22,467 nt of DNA from Solibacillus sp045640265 (GCA_045640265.1 JAZUES010000281.1:1-22467), one strand, 5' to 3'; positions 8,808-16,440 are shown, counted from the first letter of the stretch. Notes: a model not told the origin generated them from the letters alone. Program-made: numbers and translations.

Positions 8808-8825
8808 TAAAGGGGACTTGTTCTC

Positions 8826-10001
8826 ATGAAACAATACCGCTGGATACCAGCGATGATTGCTGCATTAATGCTATCAGCGTGTACACCAAGCGTGACACCA
8901 GATACAGAGTTAACGCAGGAATCTGACTCGGCAGAAGAAGTGGAAACAACAATTATTCCAAACATGCAAATTAGCGACAATTATTATAAAACGCTTATTC
9001 CTTATAAAGAAAGCGCAAGCCGTGGTTTAGTCGTGTCCAATATTTTTACGAAATACGATATGAAAGAAGCTGAAACGGGCTTAATGCGTATTTCTCAAAA
9101 TCATTTCGATACCGGAAAATACTATTTCCAAGAAGGCCAATATTTAGATGAAGAGACGTTGAAATATTGGTTAGCACGTCCTAACCAAACGGAGGATAAA
9201 GGACCTGAGTACCAAGGGTTAAATCCTTCTAGTATAGATAAAAAAACTGGTGAGGAAATGGATCCAACTGTGAAAGCAACAGAAGCACCTGTTTATTTAT
9301 CACATATCATCGAACAAAATTATTTAACAAAAACAGATGATAATAAAGTGAAATTAGCGGGCGTATCAGTTGGTCTAGCTTTAAACTCAGTTTACTATTA
9401 TCAAAAAGAGCAGTACGGGGAATTTTATGAACAAAAAATTTCAGAAGACGAGCTTGAGGCAGAGGGTAAAAAAATTGCACAAGAAGTTATAAATCGTTTA
9501 CGTGCACGTTCAGAGTTAGCAGAAGTACCAATCGTTATCGCGTTATTCAAACAAGAAGAACGTAATTCAATTGTTCCAGGTACGTATATGGCCTACAACT
9601 TTGCAGATAAAGATACGACAGGTTTAGGGGATTGGGACGAGATAAATGAAAAATATGTGAAGTTCCCAATGAGTTCACCGGATGATATTTACCGTGATAT
9701 GAATACAAACTTCATGAACTTCCAACAAGATGTGGATAAATATTTTTCAAACTTCACAAGCGTATTTGCTACGGGATTCTATCAAAACAATAAAATTCAA
9801 AAGCTTGATATTGAAATTCCAATTCAATTTTATGGAACAGCTGAAATTACAGGCTTTACACAGTATATAACGGGATTGATGTTAAACCATCTGCCTCTTG
9901 ATTTAAATATTACGGTAAGCATTACGTCGGTCAATGGCCCAGAAGTGTTAATCGTTAAAAAACCAAATGAAGATGAGCCATTCGTTCATATTTATGAATA
10001 A
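8826..10001 (+). CDS. camS: CamS family sex-pheromone-type lipoprotein (YerH)
   Basis: A membrane lipoprotein of the CamS family, 391 residues, equivalent to B. subtilis YerH. The N-terminus MKQYRWIPAMIAALMLSAC is a lipoprotein signal peptide with lipobox LSAC and Cys19. The mature protein starts with an acidic, Ser/Thr-rich linker, followed by the CamS domain (NYYKTLIPYKESASRGL from about residue 56, GVSVGLALNSVYYYQ, and the C-terminal TGFTQYITGLM region). In staphylococci, the processed signal peptide of CamS is the enterococcal pheromone cAM373. The role of the mature protein is not established. Start ATG 8826 has AAAGGGGA 9 bases upstream. Last gene of the pcrB operon, followed immediately by a strong hairpin. 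Confidence 0.9.
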   Translation: MKQYRWIPAMIAALMLSACTPSVTPDTELTQESDSAEEVETTIIPNMQISDNYYKTLIPYKESASRGLVVSNIFTKYDMKEAETGLMRISQNHFDTGKYYFQEGQYLDEETLKYWLARPNQTEDKGPEYQGLNPSSIDKKTGEEMDPTVKATEAPVYLSHIIEQNYLTKTDDNKVKLAGVSVGLALNSVYYYQKEQYGEFYEQKISEDELEAEGKKIAQEVINRLRARSELAEVPIVIALFKQEERNSIVPGTYMAYNFADKDTTGLGDWDEINEKYVKFPMSSPDDIYRDMNTNFMNFQQDVDKYFSNFTSVFATGFYQNNKIQKLDIEIPIQFYGTAEITGFTQYITGLMLNHLPLDLNITVSITSVNGPEVLIVKKPNEDEPFVHIYE

Positions 10002-10004
10002 GTA

Positions 10005-10045
10005 ATATAAAATACCATGCTGAAACTAGGCATGGTATTTTATAT
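10005..10045. terminator. Perfect 16-bp hairpin terminator after camS
   Basis: The arms 10005-10020 and 10030-10045 are exact reverse complements around a 9-base loop. The AT-rich outer ends give a U-rich tail in either direction. It starts 4 bases after the camS stop and closes the pcrB-pcrA-ligA-camS unit. Confidence 0.88.
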
Positions 10046-10090
10046 TTCACTAAAAAACAAGTAAAGAAATTACCCGGAATTGCCCGATTG

Positions 10091-10142
10091 GTGAAAGCTA
10101 CAATTTGAGAAGGAAGACTATCTTCCTAGCTTGAAGTTTCAC
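10091..10142. other. Nested inverted-repeat element between camS and gatC
   Basis: GTGAAA (10091-10096) pairs with TTTCAC (10137-10142). GCTA/TAGC (10097-10100 with 10127-10130) or AGCT/AGCT can continue the stem with a side bulge. Inside is a perfect 7-bp hairpin, AGGAAGA (10111-10117) and TCTTCCT (10121-10127), with a CTA loop. There is no T tract after it, and it does not match a T-box or another riboswitch I know. It lies upstream of the most likely gatC promoter. Function unknown; it may be a structured RNA, a protein-binding site or a relic. Confidence 0.35.
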
Positions 10143-10196
10143 TTTAACACTTTAATACGTTAATTTGGAAAGGGTTTGTCAGGTGCTATGCGCAGA

Positions 10197-10224
10197 TTGC
10201 TTTAAATTTAAGCAAAGGTATGAT
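10197..10224 (+). promoter_or_regulatory. Candidate sigma-A promoter for gatCAB
   Basis: TTGCTT (10197-10202), a 16-base spacer and TATGAT (10219-10224) form the best vegetative promoter in the camS-gatC gap, about 60 bases before the gatC start. The -35 box is one arm of an inverted repeat, TTGCTT-N7-AAGCAA (10197-10215). A second TATGAT occurs at 10243-10248 within a repeated GGTATGATT, but its -35 is weak. Confidence 0.5.
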
Positions 10225-10285
10225 TTTTACAGGGAAAAATGGTATGATTATGGGCATGGTTTATTCGATTTTGGAGGTGTAGAAA

Positions 10286-10576
10286 ATGGCAAAATTATCA
10301 AAAGAAGAAGTTAAGCACGTAGCACACTTAGCTCGCCTTGCTATTACAGAAGAGGAAGCAGAAAAATTTGCTGACCAACTTGGTAAAATCACTGAATTCG
10401 CAGAGCAGTTAAATGAATTAGATACAACAAATGTTGAACCGACTTCCCACGTATTACCTTTAGTAAACGTACTTCGCGAAGACGTAGCAAAAGAAGGCTT
10501 AGCTCGTGAAAAAGTAATGTTAAACGTAAAAGAGCAAGAAGCTGGTCAAATTAAAGTACCATCAATCATGGAATAA
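10286..10576 (+). CDS. gatC: Asp-tRNA(Asn)/Glu-tRNA(Gln) amidotransferase subunit GatC
   Basis: The small structural subunit of GatCAB, which wraps around the GatA-GatB interface and stabilises GatA. The complex converts Glu-tRNA(Gln) to Gln-tRNA(Gln), and Asp-tRNA(Asn) to Asn-tRNA(Asn) where needed, in the cytoplasm. 96 residues, the expected size. It shows the family N-terminus KLSKEEVKHVAHLARLAITEEE and the DTTNVEPTSHVLPL segment, then VLREDV. GGAGGTG lies 7 bases upstream of ATG 10286. First gene of gatC-gatA-gatB. Confidence 0.96.
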   Translation: MAKLSKEEVKHVAHLARLAITEEEAEKFADQLGKITEFAEQLNELDTTNVEPTSHVLPLVNVLREDVAKEGLAREKVMLNVKEQEAGQIKVPSIME

Positions 10577-10600
10577 TTAGTATTAGGAGGAACAAAACGC

Positions 10601-12064
10601 ATGACAGTATTTGAGCGCACATCAGCACAATTACAAGAGAGCTTAAAGAACGGCGAACTTACAATCGCTGACTTAACAAGCGAAGCATTTACACGCGTTG
10701 AAAAGTTAGACAGCGATGTACAAGCTTTCTTAGCTTTAAATAAAGAACAAGCAACTGCTCGTGCAGCAGAGCTAGATCAAGTTCCTTTCGAGGAGCGCGG
10801 CCCGCTATTCGGTATGCCAATCGGGGTTAAAGATAACATCGTCACAGAAGGTTTAGAAACAACTTGTGCTTCTAAAATTCTAGAAGGCTTCATGCCAATT
10901 TACGATGCAACAATTGTGAAAAAACTTCGCGATGCGGGTATGGTTACAATCGGTAAATTAAACATGGATGAATTCGCAATGGGTTCTTCAAACGAAAACT
11001 CAGCATTCAAAACAACAAAAAATCCATGGAGCCTTAACCATGTACCGGGTGGTTCTTCAGGTGCGTCTGCAGCAGCAGTAGCAGCCGGCGAAGTACCATT
11101 CTCATTAGGTTCTGATACTGGTGGTTCAATTCGTCAACCAGCAGCTTACTGTGGTGTAGTAGGAATGAAACCAACATACGGCCGTGTATCTCGTTTTGGT
11201 TTAGTTGCATTCGCATCTTCTTTAGACCAAATTGGACCAATTACACGTAACGTAAAAGACAACGCATTATTACTTGAAGCAATCTCAGGTGTAGATGAAA
11301 TGGATTCTACTTCTGCAGATGTGCCTGTACCAAACTACGCATCAGTACTTAATGGCGATATTAAAGGTCTTCGTATCGCTGTACCTAAAGAATTTTTAGG
11401 TGAGGGTGTTGGAGAAGCAGCTAAAAAATCTGTTTTAGATGCATTAGAAGTATTAAAAAAATTAGGTGCAACAGTTGAAGAAGTATCACTTCCTCATTCT
11501 AAATATGCATTAGCAGCTTACTACATTCTTTCATCTTCAGAAGCATCTTCTAACCTTTCTCGTTTTGATGGTATTCGTTACGGTTACCGTACAGACAATG
11601 CGAAAAACTTATTAGAGCTTTACAAACAATCTCGTGCTGAAGGCTTCGGTGATGAAGTTAAACGTCGTATCATGCTTGGTACTTACTCATTATCAGCAGG
11701 TACGTATGATGCTTACTACAAAAAAGCACAACAAGTTCGTACATTAATCAAAGCGGATTACGATAAAGTTTTCGAAAACTATGACGTAATTGTTGGACCT
11801 ACAGCGCCAACACCAGCGTTTGAAGTTGGGGCAAACATTGAAGATCCAATGACAATGTACGCAAATGATATTTTAACGATTCCTATTAACTTAGCAGGTG
11901 TACCAGCAATCTCTATCCCATGTGGATTCGAGCAAGGTTTACCATTAGGCTTACAAATTATCGGTAAACACTTCGATGAAGAAACAATTTACCGTGTTGC
12001 TTATGCATATGAACAACAAACAGACTTTAACACACAAACTCCAGCATTATGGGAGGTAAAATAA
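10601..12064 (+). CDS. gatA: Glutamyl/aspartyl-tRNA amidotransferase subunit A (amidase)
   Basis: GatA hydrolyses glutamine to supply ammonia to GatB. It is an amidase-signature enzyme of 487 residues, close to the usual 485. The Ser-cisSer-Lys triad is visible: Lys77 in MPIGVKDNI, Ser152 in PGGSSGASAAAVAAG and nucleophile Ser176 in SDTGGSIRQPAA. The spacing between the three matches that in S. aureus GatA (79, 154, 178). The C-terminus includes NLAGVPAISIPCGF. Start ATG 10601 follows TAGGAGGAA and is 24 bases after gatC. Its stop is 1 base from the gatB start, so translation is likely coupled. Confidence 0.97.
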   Translation: MTVFERTSAQLQESLKNGELTIADLTSEAFTRVEKLDSDVQAFLALNKEQATARAAELDQVPFEERGPLFGMPIGVKDNIVTEGLETTCASKILEGFMPIYDATIVKKLRDAGMVTIGKLNMDEFAMGSSNENSAFKTTKNPWSLNHVPGGSSGASAAAVAAGEVPFSLGSDTGGSIRQPAAYCGVVGMKPTYGRVSRFGLVAFASSLDQIGPITRNVKDNALLLEAISGVDEMDSTSADVPVPNYASVLNGDIKGLRIAVPKEFLGEGVGEAAKKSVLDALEVLKKLGATVEEVSLPHSKYALAAYYILSSSEASSNLSRFDGIRYGYRTDNAKNLLELYKQSRAEGFGDEVKRRIMLGTYSLSAGTYDAYYKKAQQVRTLIKADYDKVFENYDVIVGPTAPTPAFEVGANIEDPMTMYANDILTIPINLAGVPAISIPCGFEQGLPLGLQIIGKHFDEETIYRVAYAYEQQTDFNTQTPALWEVK

Positions 12065-12065
12065 G

Positions 12066-13511
12066 ATGAACTTTGAAACAGTTATCGGTTTAGAAGTACA
12101 CGTTGAGCTAAAAACAAAATCTAAAATTTTCTCGGCTTCTCCAAACCACTTCGGTGCGGAACCAAACACGAATACTTCAGTAATTGACCTTGGTTACCCA
12201 GGTGTCTTACCAGTATTAAATAAAGAAGTTGTAAATTACGCAATGCGCGCTTCAATGGCGTTAAACATGGAAATCGAACAAGAAACAAAGTTCGACCGTA
12301 AAAACTACTTCTATCCTGACAATCCGAAAGCGTACCAAATTTCTCAATTTGATAAGCCTATCGGTAAACACGGCTGGATTGAAATCGAAATACCGGCAAA
12401 AGGTGAAACACCAGGTTACAAAAAGAAAATCGGTATCACTCGTCTTCACATGGAAGAAGATGCGGGTAAATTAACGCACGCTAATGGTTATTCTTTAGTT
12501 GACTTAAACCGTCAAGGTACACCTTTAGTTGAAATCGTTTCTGAGCCAGATATCCGTACTGCAGATGAAGCGTATGCTTACTTAGAAAAATTAAAATCAA
12601 TCATCCAATATACAGGCGTTTCTGACGTACGTATGGAGGAAGGTTCTCTTCGTTGTGATGCCAACATTTCAATCCGTCCATACGGTCAAGAAGAGTTCGG
12701 TACAAAAACAGAGCTTAAAAACTTAAACTCATTCAACTTTGTACGTAAAGGGATTGAGCACGAAGAAATCCGCCAAGCAGAAGTGTTAATGGCTGGTGGC
12801 GTAATTGAGCAAGAAACTCGCCGTTTCGATGAAAAAACAGGCAAAACAATTTTAATGCGTGTTAAAGAAGGCGCGGATGATTATCGTTACTTCCCAGAGC
12901 CAGACTTAGTACGTCTTTCTATTTCTGATGAGTGGGTTGAACGTATTAGAGAATCAATTCCTGAATTACCAGATGCTCGTAAAGTACGTTATGAAACAGA
13001 ATTAGGCTTAACGCCTTATGATGCTTCAATACTTGTTATGAACAAAGAAATTTCTGATTTCTTTGATGCGACTGTAGCAGCGGGTGCAGATGCGAAATTA
13101 ACAGCAAACTGGTTAATGGGTGATATTTCTGCATACTTAAATTCAGCAGGTAAAGATCTAAAAGATACAGCGTTAACACCAGAAAATCTTGCTGGTATGA
13201 TCAAGTTAATTTCTGACGGTACAATTTCTTCTAAAATCGCGAAAAAAGTATTCACTGAGTTAGTTGTTAACGGTGGTGAAGCTGCGAAAATCGTGAAGGA
13301 AAAAGGCTTAGTTCAAATTTCTGATCCAGCTGTAATCCTAGGCTTCGTTACAACAGTTCTTGATAACGATCCACAATCAGTAGCTGACTTCAAAGCTGGT
13401 AAAGACCGCGCAATCAAAGCGATGCTAGGTCAAATTATGAAAGCTTCTAAAGGTCAAGCAAACCCACAATTAACAAATAAAATCCTTATGGAAGAAATTA
13501 ATAAACGTTAA
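12066..13511 (+). CDS. gatB: Glutamyl/aspartyl-tRNA amidotransferase subunit B
   Basis: GatB binds the mischarged tRNA, phosphorylates the Glu or Asp side chain with ATP and uses ammonia channelled from GatA. 481 residues, near the normal 476. Landmarks are ETVIGLEVHVELKT at the N-terminus, FDRKNYFYPDNPKAYQISQ, IGITRLHMEEDAGK, RQGTPLVEIVSEPD, MEEGSLRCDANIS, and DYRYFPEPDL before the helical and C-terminal YqeY-like tail (NPQLTNKILMEEI). The ribosome binding site GGGAGGT lies inside the last codons of gatA. A terminator follows 19 bases after the stop. Confidence 0.97.
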   Translation: MNFETVIGLEVHVELKTKSKIFSASPNHFGAEPNTNTSVIDLGYPGVLPVLNKEVVNYAMRASMALNMEIEQETKFDRKNYFYPDNPKAYQISQFDKPIGKHGWIEIEIPAKGETPGYKKKIGITRLHMEEDAGKLTHANGYSLVDLNRQGTPLVEIVSEPDIRTADEAYAYLEKLKSIIQYTGVSDVRMEEGSLRCDANISIRPYGQEEFGTKTELKNLNSFNFVRKGIEHEEIRQAEVLMAGGVIEQETRRFDEKTGKTILMRVKEGADDYRYFPEPDLVRLSISDEWVERIRESIPELPDARKVRYETELGLTPYDASILVMNKEISDFFDATVAAGADAKLTANWLMGDISAYLNSAGKDLKDTALTPENLAGMIKLISDGTISSKIAKKVFTELVVNGGEAAKIVKEKGLVQISDPAVILGFVTTVLDNDPQSVADFKAGKDRAIKAMLGQIMKASKGQANPQLTNKILMEEINKR

Positions 13512-13530
13512 TTTTTAAAGTAAGTGTTGT

Positions 13531-13562
13531 ACGGCAGTCTATTTTATAGGCTGTCGTTTTTG
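13531..13562 (+). terminator. Rho-independent terminator after gatB
   Basis: A 12-bp stem (13531-13542 with 13546-13557, two G-T wobbles) with a TTT loop, followed by a T run. It serves gatCAB on the plus strand. Confidence 0.88.
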
Positions 13563-13580
13563 TTTTGAATATGTGTGAAC

Positions 13581-13625
13581 AAAAAACGGTAGAGACCTTT
13601 AGTGAAAAGGTTTCTACCGTTTTTT
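13581..13625. terminator. Bidirectional terminator between gatB and putP
   Basis: A 20-bp stem (13581-13600 with 13606-13625, one wobble) with a 5-base loop. Six A/T pairs at the base give a U tract in both directions. It lies 8 bases beyond the putP stop, so it should end the minus-strand putP transcript and back up the gatB terminator. Confidence 0.9.
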
Positions 13626-13632
13626 TTAATAG

Positions 13633-15117
13633 TTATTTTTCTTCTTTTAAAATTCGTTGTGTTTCATTGAACTCCGCTTCGATTTCTGCATTTGGTTTGT
13701 ATGTAAAGATACTTACGATAACTGCAACAACTAAACATGCGATAAATCCAGGAACAATTTCGTATAGTGAGCTTGATAAGCTTTCTATTTTACCCCAAGT
13801 GAAGGCAACGACCGCCCCAGCAACCATCCCAGAAAGCGCACCATAATTCGTAAGCTTTTTCCAGAATAGAGATAATAAAATAATTGGACCAAATGCTGCC
13901 CCAAAGCCTGCCCAAGCAAATGCTACAAGACCTAAAATTGTACTATCAGGATTCCATGCAACAAATGCCGCAAAAATTGAAACAACTAATACTGCAAGAC
14001 GTCCCATAAACACGTAATGTTTATCAGTTCCATCTTTTTTGAATAAAGCTTTATACATATCTTCAATTAATGCTGAAGAGGTAACGATTAATTGAGATGA
14101 AATTGTACTCATAACAGCAGCTAAAATTGCTGCTAATGCGATGCCTGCGATGAACGGGTGGAATAAAATCTGACTCATCACGATAAAAATCGTTTCAGCG
14201 TCTTGAATTTGACCACCATTTTGTTGGAAGTAGGCAACCCCAACAAGAGCTGTTGCAAGTGCACCTAGTAAACTGAAAATCATCCAGCCAATACCGATAC
14301 GACGTGCATTTTTTGTTTCTTTAACCGATGTAATCGCCATGAAGCGCACGATAATATGTGGCTGACCGAAGTAGCCTAGACCCCAAGCCACTGAAGAAAT
14401 AATCGCTGCCGCCGAAGCAGTAGCTGGTAATAAGCTAAACATGTCAGGATCCACTTGTTTAATCGAGTCGATTGTTTCCCCAAAGCCACCTGTTAGGAAA
14501 ATCCCTACTGCAGGAACGGCGATAAGTGTAACAAGCATGATTAAACCTTGAATTACGTCTGTATAACTAACTGCTAAGAAGCCACCAAATAATGTATAGG
14601 CAACAACTACAGCGGATACGACGAGTAAACCGGTGTGATAATCTAAACCGAATGAACTTTCGAAGAATTTACCACCTGATACCATTCCTGATGATACATA
14701 AAATGTAAAGAATACTAAAATGATAATTCCAGATGCGATACGTAATAATTTTGTATTATCACGTAAGCGGTTGTCTAAATAACTTGGAATTGTAATCGAG
14801 TCCTTTGTTACTTGTGTGTATACACGTAGACGTGGTGCAACTAATAACCAGTTTAAGTAAGCACCAATTGTTAAACCAATTGCAATCCAGGCTTCAACTA
14901 AACCAGATAAATAAATTGCTCCTGGTAGCCCCATTAATAACCAACCAGACATATCGGCAGCGCCAGCACTTAGCGCAGTAACTGTGGCACCTAAACCACG
15001 ACCACCTAACATGTAATCTGTTAAACTACTCGTTTTACGGAAGGCGTACCATCCAATTGCTAGCATGGCAACCATGTAAACAACAATCGCTAACAATTGC
15101 CAACTATTATCTGACAT
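13633..15117 (-). CDS. putP: Sodium/proline symporter PutP
   Basis: A secondary transporter of the sodium:solute symporter (SSS, LeuT-fold) family that imports proline with Na+. From the chosen start it has 494 residues and about 12-13 hydrophobic helices. The family motif TALSAGAADMSGWLLMGLPG falls at residues 47-66. Its Ser50, Ala53, Asp55, Met56 and Ser57 carry the same numbers as the Na+ and proline-binding region of E. coli PutP. The later MSTISSQLIVTSSAL segment matches the second Na+ contact helix. The frame allows an ATG at 15123, but AAAGGGGG (15133 to 15126) is only 2 bases from it and 8 from ATG 15117, so the latter is used. It follows the proline dehydrogenase gene on the same strand with no clear terminator between. 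Osmoregulatory OpuE is a close relative, but the catabolic neighbours favour PutP. Confidence 0.92.
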   Translation of the reverse strand: MSDNSWQLLAIVVYMVAMLAIGWYAFRKTSSLTDYMLGGRGLGATVTALSAGAADMSGWLLMGLPGAIYLSGLVEAWIAIGLTIGAYLNWLLVAPRLRVYTQVTKDSITIPSYLDNRLRDNTKLLRIASGIIILVFFTFYVSSGMVSGGKFFESSFGLDYHTGLLVVSAVVVAYTLFGGFLAVSYTDVIQGLIMLVTLIAVPAVGIFLTGGFGETIDSIKQVDPDMFSLLPATASAAAIISSVAWGLGYFGQPHIIVRFMAITSVKETKNARRIGIGWMIFSLLGALATALVGVAYFQQNGGQIQDAETIFIVMSQILFHPFIAGIALAAILAAVMSTISSQLIVTSSALIEDMYKALFKKDGTDKHYVFMGRLAVLVVSIFAAFVAWNPDSTILGLVAFAWAGFGAAFGPIILLSLFWKKLTNYGALSGMVAGAVVAFTWGKIESLSSSLYEIVPGFIACLVVAVIVSIFTYKPNAEIEAEFNETQRILKEEK

Positions 15118-15125
15118 AGACATTT

Positions 15126-15133
15126 CCCCCTTT
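15126..15133 (-). promoter_or_regulatory. putP ribosome binding site (decides the start)
   Basis: On the minus strand AAAGGGGG sits 2 bases before one ATG (15123) and 8 bases before the next in-frame ATG (15117). Only the second has workable spacing. The same 12-base block ACAAAGGGGGAA recurs at 15208-15219 directly at the proline dehydrogenase stop. Confidence 0.7.
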
Positions 15134-15218
15134 GTATAAAGTTATCTATTTTTTTCTAAGTTTAGCATGGAGATTTAGAGCCTCACAACGCAAAAAATCT
15201 TAGCACCTTCCCCCTTTG

Positions 15219-16199
15219 TTAGTACTTATTTTTTGACTTTGTTAATCGACCGGCTAAAAATGCGCCAGCTGCAACAGCCAAAATCGTGTTCGTTTTTTTA
15301 TTAAATACTTGCTTTGTGACAAGTGAAATATTTTGTGGGCGCTCTGCTAAACGGCGCATAAAGTAGCCATACCAGTCATGGCCAAATGGCACGTAAACAC
15401 AGAAGTTATAGCCTTCTTTTGCAAGGCTTAATTGCATATCTTTACGGAAGCCATATAGCATTTGAAATTCAAATTTATCATTTGGAATGTTATGTTTTTT
15501 TACGAACTGCTTAACGTGATTAATAATATTATGGTCATGTGTTGCGATTGACGTAAATTTTCCATTTAGTAAATGATATTCAATTTGCTCGATAAACTTG
15601 TCATCGATTTGTTCTTTTGTTTGATAAGCAACTGATGCGTCTTCTTTGTAGGCACCTTTTACAAGGCGTAAACGGTAGTCCTTAAAGCGTTCTATGTTTT
15701 CATCTGACTCGAAGAAGTATGCTTGGATAACTGTTCCAACATTACCGTATTCCGCATTTAATGATTCTAAAAGGTCGAATGATGGATGTAACCGTGCATA
15801 GTTTTCCATGTCAAAGTTAACGAAAATTTGATATTCATTTGCTACGGCAACGATTTCTTTTAAATTTTCATAGCAGAAATCATAGTCAATATCTAAACCT
15901 AATTGTGAAGGTTTTAACGAAATATGCGCATCTAAATTTTCTTCATGAATACGTTCAATTACTGCTAAAATTTGTTCTTTTGCTTCAAGTGCAGCGGACT
16001 CTTCAAAAACAAATTCCCCTAAATTATCAACGGTACATGAAATGCCTTGTGCGTTTAATTGTTTAATACTTTGTACAACTTCATCGATATTTGTACCTGC
16101 AACGACACTTTGCGCTCCCATTTTAAAACCGTATTTTTGGGCAGCAGAATTTAATGTTTGGTTTTCAGAAAGTGCGATAAGAAAATCTTTTAATGACAT
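15219..16199 (-). CDS. putB: Proline dehydrogenase (FAD-dependent, PutB type) with hydrophobic C-terminal tail
   Basis: A flavoenzyme that oxidises L-proline to 1-pyrroline-5-carboxylate, the first step of proline breakdown, passing electrons to the respiratory chain. 326 residues, a single-domain monofunctional form. Barrel motifs are in order: SLKPSQLG (94-101), FVNFDMENY (126-134), RLVKGAYKE (178-186), ATHDHN (219-224), EFQMLYGFR (244-252) and the substrate-binding YxxRRxxE motif YFMRRLAERPQN (279-290). After the catalytic core comes an extra tail with a hydrophobic stretch TILAVAAGAFLAG (305-317) ending in Lys-rich residues. Start ATG 16199 has a strong AGGAGGAG 8 bases upstream. It is probably co-transcribed with putP. 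The symbol follows B. subtilis PutB usage. Confidence 0.92.
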   Translation of the reverse strand: MSLKDFLIALSENQTLNSAAQKYGFKMGAQSVVAGTNIDEVVQSIKQLNAQGISCTVDNLGEFVFEESAALEAKEQILAVIERIHEENLDAHISLKPSQLGLDIDYDFCYENLKEIVAVANEYQIFVNFDMENYARLHPSFDLLESLNAEYGNVGTVIQAYFFESDENIERFKDYRLRLVKGAYKEDASVAYQTKEQIDDKFIEQIEYHLLNGKFTSIATHDHNIINHVKQFVKKHNIPNDKFEFQMLYGFRKDMQLSLAKEGYNFCVYVPFGHDWYGYFMRRLAERPQNISLVTKQVFNKKTNTILAVAAGAFLAGRLTKSKNKY

Positions 16200-16247
16200 T
16201 TTGGATACTCCTCCTGGATATTAAATTATTTTGTTCACTTTGAGGAG

Positions 16248-16277
16248 AGTATAAATCAAAAATAATGAAAATGGAAA
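16248..16277 (-). promoter_or_regulatory. Candidate sigma-A promoter for the proline dehydrogenase-putP unit
   Basis: On the minus strand TTTCCA (16277 to 16272), an 18-base spacer and TATACT (16253 to 16248) form a plausible vegetative promoter about 50 bases before the start codon. The -35 is imperfect and the region AT-rich. I found no GG-N10-GC sigma-54 signature between 16200 and 16440. Confidence 0.4.
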
Positions 16278-16440
16278 TAGAATTTAAGAGTAGTAGCGAT
16301 TAGGAAAAGAAAAAAGTGAGGAATAATCAATAGTTTGAGTGTAAATAAAAATATTAAAATATCTTTTTAATGCTATTTAATTTCTTGAAAAGGATAGAAA
16401 TTTCAACGTGTGCAATTTATCTTTGCAGGGGTACAAAAAA
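16278..16440. other. AT-rich upstream region of the proline dehydrogenase gene
   Basis: Part of the 317-base gap between the proline dehydrogenase start and the regulator stop. No gene was seen. Two small dyads are visible: ATATT-AA-AATAT at 16351-16362 and TTGAAA-N10-TTTCAA at 16385-16406. The second has the spacing of a dimeric helix-turn-helix site and lies roughly 130-150 bases upstream of the candidate promoter, where an activator of this class could bind. In DNA this AT-rich both could be chance. Confidence 0.25.

Noticed and set aside
8621..8980. Minus-strand open frame of 119 codons
   Set aside because: It is antisense to the end of ligA and start of camS, both strongly supported, and its protein shows no recognisable motif.
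10046..10285. T-box or other amino-acid riboswitch before gatCAB
   Set aside because: No AGGGTGG-like T-box sequence, specifier loop or terminator/antiterminator pair is visible, and the likely promoter lies downstream of the structured element.
13565..13846. Plus-strand open frame of 93 codons
   Set aside because: It begins inside the bidirectional terminator and runs antisense to the well-supported putP. It has no ribosome binding site and a low-complexity composition.
16376..16396. CodY-like box ahead of the proline dehydrogenase gene
   Set aside because: The best match to AATTTTCWGAAAATT has four mismatches, including the central part, which is not meaningful in DNA this AT-rich.
16420..16440. 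Possible sigma-54 promoter on the minus strand (TTGCA after a TGCAAAG-like block)
   Set aside because: The required GG at -24 is absent at the correct distance from the GC.
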